From: UBA961 sp014191195
GTDB lineage: Bacteria; Bacteroidota; Ignavibacteria; Kapaibacteriales; UBA961
Assembly: GCA_964204605.1 (NCBI GenBank)
Contig: OZ123195.1
Location: forward strand, 1,612,001-1,676,000
Length of the DNA stretch: 64,000 nucleotides
Reading direction: 5' to 3'
Under the pieces are notes generated by a model. It was not told the DNA's origin and did not search any database. It worked only from the letters and a program-made list of their open reading frames with translations. Position numbers and translations under genes: made by a program. Below are positions 62,799 through 64,000 of this stretch, piece by piece (position 1 is the first letter of the stretch; each line of letters starts with the position of its first letter).

Positions 62799-63149
62799 AT
62801 GACACAAACAATTCCACAATTCAAAAATGAGCCAATAGTAGTATTACTTCTTGGCTTTGTAACCTGCGGTTTGTATCTAATTTACTGGAATATCAAAGCA
62901 GCAGAAGTAATTAATGCAGTTGCTGAAAAGGAAATCATCTCACAACCTATCGCAATATTTGCAGGCTGTTGCCTACCTGTTAATTTATACTTTTACTATT
63001 TAGCAGGTAAAGAAGGTTTGCCAAAAATTTATGAGAAAACTGGTGAAACAGCTAAAGACCAATCAACTCTTCTATTGATTCTTGGATTTCTTTTTCCTAT
63101 GGTTGCAGCAATGATTGTACAAGGTGATCTCAATAAATTATACAAGTAA
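62799..63149 (+). CDS. DUF4234-like small membrane protein
   Basis: A 116-residue protein whose opening, EPIVVLLLGFVTCGLYLIYWNIKAAEVINAV, is the DUF4234-type pattern (short membrane hairpin with YWxxK). Two further hydrophobic segments follow (AIFAGCCLPVNLYFYYLAG and LLLILGFLFPMVAAMIVQGDLNKLYK). Function unknown. It overlaps the following gene by about 35 bases if the TTG start of the latter is right, so the two are probably translationally coupled. Confidence 0.75.
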   Translation: MTQTIPQFKNEPIVVLLLGFVTCGLYLIYWNIKAAEVINAVAEKEIISQPIAIFAGCCLPVNLYFYYLAGKEGLPKIYEKTGETAKDQSTLLLILGFLFPMVAAMIVQGDLNKLYK

Positions 63150-63591
63150 AAACCCTAAGCAGATTCGTAAAATATTGGGAATTGCTGGTGCCTTGTTAAC
63201 ACTAGTAATTCCATATTTTATAATGCTCCAAAATGATAATAGACATATTGAAACGGAACAATCATTATGCCCTTTCAAGTTGCTTACAGGATTTCCTTGT
63301 CCAGGTTGCGGAATAACTAAATCATTGATTTTTTTATATGAAGGGGATTTTTTAAAAAGTATTTATTATCATTTATTCGGACCGTTTACAGTTTTGTTTT
63401 GTTTCGCAACAATTATAATATTGACAGTAGAATTAGTTACTAAAAAAGAATATTTTCAAAACATTTTATACAGCAAAAAGATTGCCTACTGTTTAGGATT
63501 TACTCTAGCAATATATCATTTGACAAGACTAATCTATTTCATTTCAACAAATAATATTGATGACATTTTGCGGCAATCAATCTGGCAGTAA
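63115..63591 (+). CDS. DUF2752-family membrane protein
   Basis: A 158-residue protein with the DUF2752 signature CPFKLLTGFPCPGCGITKSLIFLYEGDFLKSIYYHLFGP, where the CPxCG motif and Leu-rich helix are diagnostic. It has three to four membrane helices. The start is uncertain: TTG at 63115 overlaps the upstream gene; a GTG at 63124 is also possible. The family is found in many Gram-negative phyla, but its function is unknown. It ends 26 bases before attC-like site d. Confidence 0.72.
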   Translation: MYKVISINYTSKNPKQIRKILGIAGALLTLVIPYFIMLQNDNRHIETEQSLCPFKLLTGFPCPGCGITKSLIFLYEGDFLKSIYYHLFGPFTVLFCFATIIILTVELVTKKEYFQNILYSKKIAYCLGFTLAIYHLTRLIYFISTNNIDDILRQSIWQ

Positions 63592-63616
63592 TACGACATT
63601 ATGAAAAGATAATCAG

Positions 63617-63718
63617 CTCCCCTAATAGCACCTACCATAAATTGGCGGTTCAGTTTTCCGCAGACATACTTGTACTAAAAATAGCCACCCTTCGGGCAAA
63701 TCCTGTAAAACGTTTGGT
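63617..63718. repeat. attC-like site d
   Basis: CTCCCCTAATAGCACC at the left (R''-like, T in place of C) and AACGTTTGGT at the right (GTTTGGT, R'-like), with TTGGCGGTTCAG against TAGCCACC and a TCCGCAG arm between. It resembles sites b and c, but is shorter (about 100 bp). Confidence 0.55.
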
Positions 63719-63868
63719 ATAAGCGTAAACAATATAATGGTTCTCAAATCAGGCAGGCCACTTAAAATGACAAAAAAAAATGTTGAGAAGAGTTAAAAAT
63801 ATATGTGAATTTGCGAGGTAAATCTCGTAAAAGCTAAAACATGTACATTCATTAACAACGGAGAAACA

Positions 63869-64000
63869 ATGAATAAAATCATTACAATTTCTGCAGCCAT
63901 ATTTATGACTGTAAGCATGTTTTCACAAGCACCACAAAAAATGAGTTACCTAGCGGTAATTAGCAACAGTAGCAATGCACCTGCAGTGTCAACACCTGTT
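63869..64000 (+). CDS. Secreted protein, 5' part only (runs off the window)
   Basis: The first 44 codons of an open frame. ATG 63869 has GGAG five bases upstream. The N-terminus is a signal peptide (IITISAAIFMTVSMFSQA), then PQKMSYLAVISNSSNAP, which resembles the start of the Bacteroidota secreted family that begins with a MSYQAVIRN-type motif, often with collagen-like or tail-fibre-like C-termini. The gene follows attC-like site d, so it may be the next cassette passenger. The C-terminus is missing, so the domain content cannot be judged. Confidence 0.55.
   Translation, partial: MNKIITISAAIFMTVSMFSQAPQKMSYLAVISNSSNAPAVSTPV

Larger units (their letters stand above)
57014..63712 (+). mobile_element. 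Integron-like gene-cassette array (no integrase in the window)
   Basis: All genes here are on one strand and are separated by long imperfect inverted repeats. Cassette 1 (57014-58031) starts after G at 57013 in GTTAGGCACA and carries TGTGCCTAAC (57957-57966) behind its gene: exact reverse complements. Cassette 2 (58032 to about 59446) starts GTTATCGGCA at 58031 and carries TGCCGATAAC at 59316-59325: exact reverse complements. Cassette 3 (about 59447-60716) shows only approximate matching ends. Cassette 4 (60717-63712) starts GTTAGGC and ends CCCCTAAT. This is the logic of attC circles in integron arrays: R'' is complementary to the other end of the same cassette. The integrase and attI must be elsewhere or absent. 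Confidence 0.7.

Noticed and set aside
62642..62824. 60-residue minus-strand ORF
   Set aside because: It runs across copy B of the 33-bp motif and the leader of the DUF4234-like gene, without a ribosome-binding site.
57014..63712. CRISPR array or IS element as the cause of the repeats
   Set aside because: The repeats are few, about 80-140 bp and each surround a gene; there are no regular short spacers, cas genes, transposase or target-site duplications.

Overview
The window reads as a chromosomal segment of an AT-rich Gram-negative bacterium of the Bacteroidota/Chlorobiota assemblage. Support comes from type IX secretion (T9SS) C-terminal sorting tails on several secreted proteins, a gingipain-type C25 (PorU-like) peptidase, TonB-dependent receptors with carboxypeptidase-like N-terminal domains, a DUF4249-type lipoprotein, TAnnTTTG promoter-like boxes, and an ATP synthase cluster without beta and epsilon genes. 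A deeper member such as Kapabacteria or Ignavibacteria would fit, but that is inference; no rRNA lies in the window.

Layout. 0-3 kb: small secreted/lipoprotein genes, a TPR protein and an MlaE-type permease. 3.1-4.7 kb: a tandem pair of Spy/CpxP-like lipoproteins, each with its own terminator. 4.9-12.5 kb (minus): F1Fo ATP synthase genes in the order atpZ, atpI-like, atpB, atpE, atpF, atpH, outer-membrane protein gene, atpA, hldD, atpG. The outer-membrane and LPS-heptose genes are intercalated in the cluster. 12.6-21 kb: panB, a secreted cytochrome c/copper monooxygenase protein, and a 1936-residue PorU-like C25 protein. 21-26.3 kb (minus): purD, an ECF sigma factor, an anti-sigma factor with a barrel-like tail, a lipoprotein, lipB and tRNA-Gly(GCC). 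26.4-29.7 kb: an operon for a VWA-OmpA lipoprotein, a T9SS-tailed protein and a third envelope protein. 29.8-35.3 kb: cystathionine beta-synthase, a CrtZ-like hydroxylase, and a peptidase operon (S9, M15). 35.4-48.8 kb: a methionine synthase core whose reactivation domain is a separate gene 4.8 kb downstream, a DEAD-box helicase, two TonB-type receptors, a DUF4249-like lipoprotein and a TrmA/RlmD-like rRNA methyltransferase. 49-55.6 kb: small genes, a GT25 glycosyltransferase and a 1171-residue esterase plus beta-helix carbohydrate-active protein.

55.6-64 kb: accessory DNA. From about 57.0 kb all genes are on the plus strand and are separated by long imperfect inverted repeats with integron attC features. 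For two cassettes the first bases (GTTAGGCACA; GTTATCGGCA) are exact reverse complements of the R''-like box behind the gene (TGTGCCTAAC; TGCCGATAAC), as expected if each was once a circle with a complete attC. Cassette genes include a secreted amidohydrolase, a DUF1624-like acyltransferase-type membrane protein, a DUF2157-like protein, a T9SS-secreted pectate lyase, and DUF4234- and DUF2752-like proteins. No integrase is in the window; the array may continue past its end.

Working together: the core genes cover respiration, methionine/cysteine, pantothenate, purine and lipoate metabolism. The rest is envelope biology: T9SS export, TonB uptake, lipoproteins and polysaccharide breakdown. The strongest candidates for something unusual are the cassette array, the split methionine synthase, the anti-sigma/barrel fusion, and the envelope genes inside the ATP synthase cluster.
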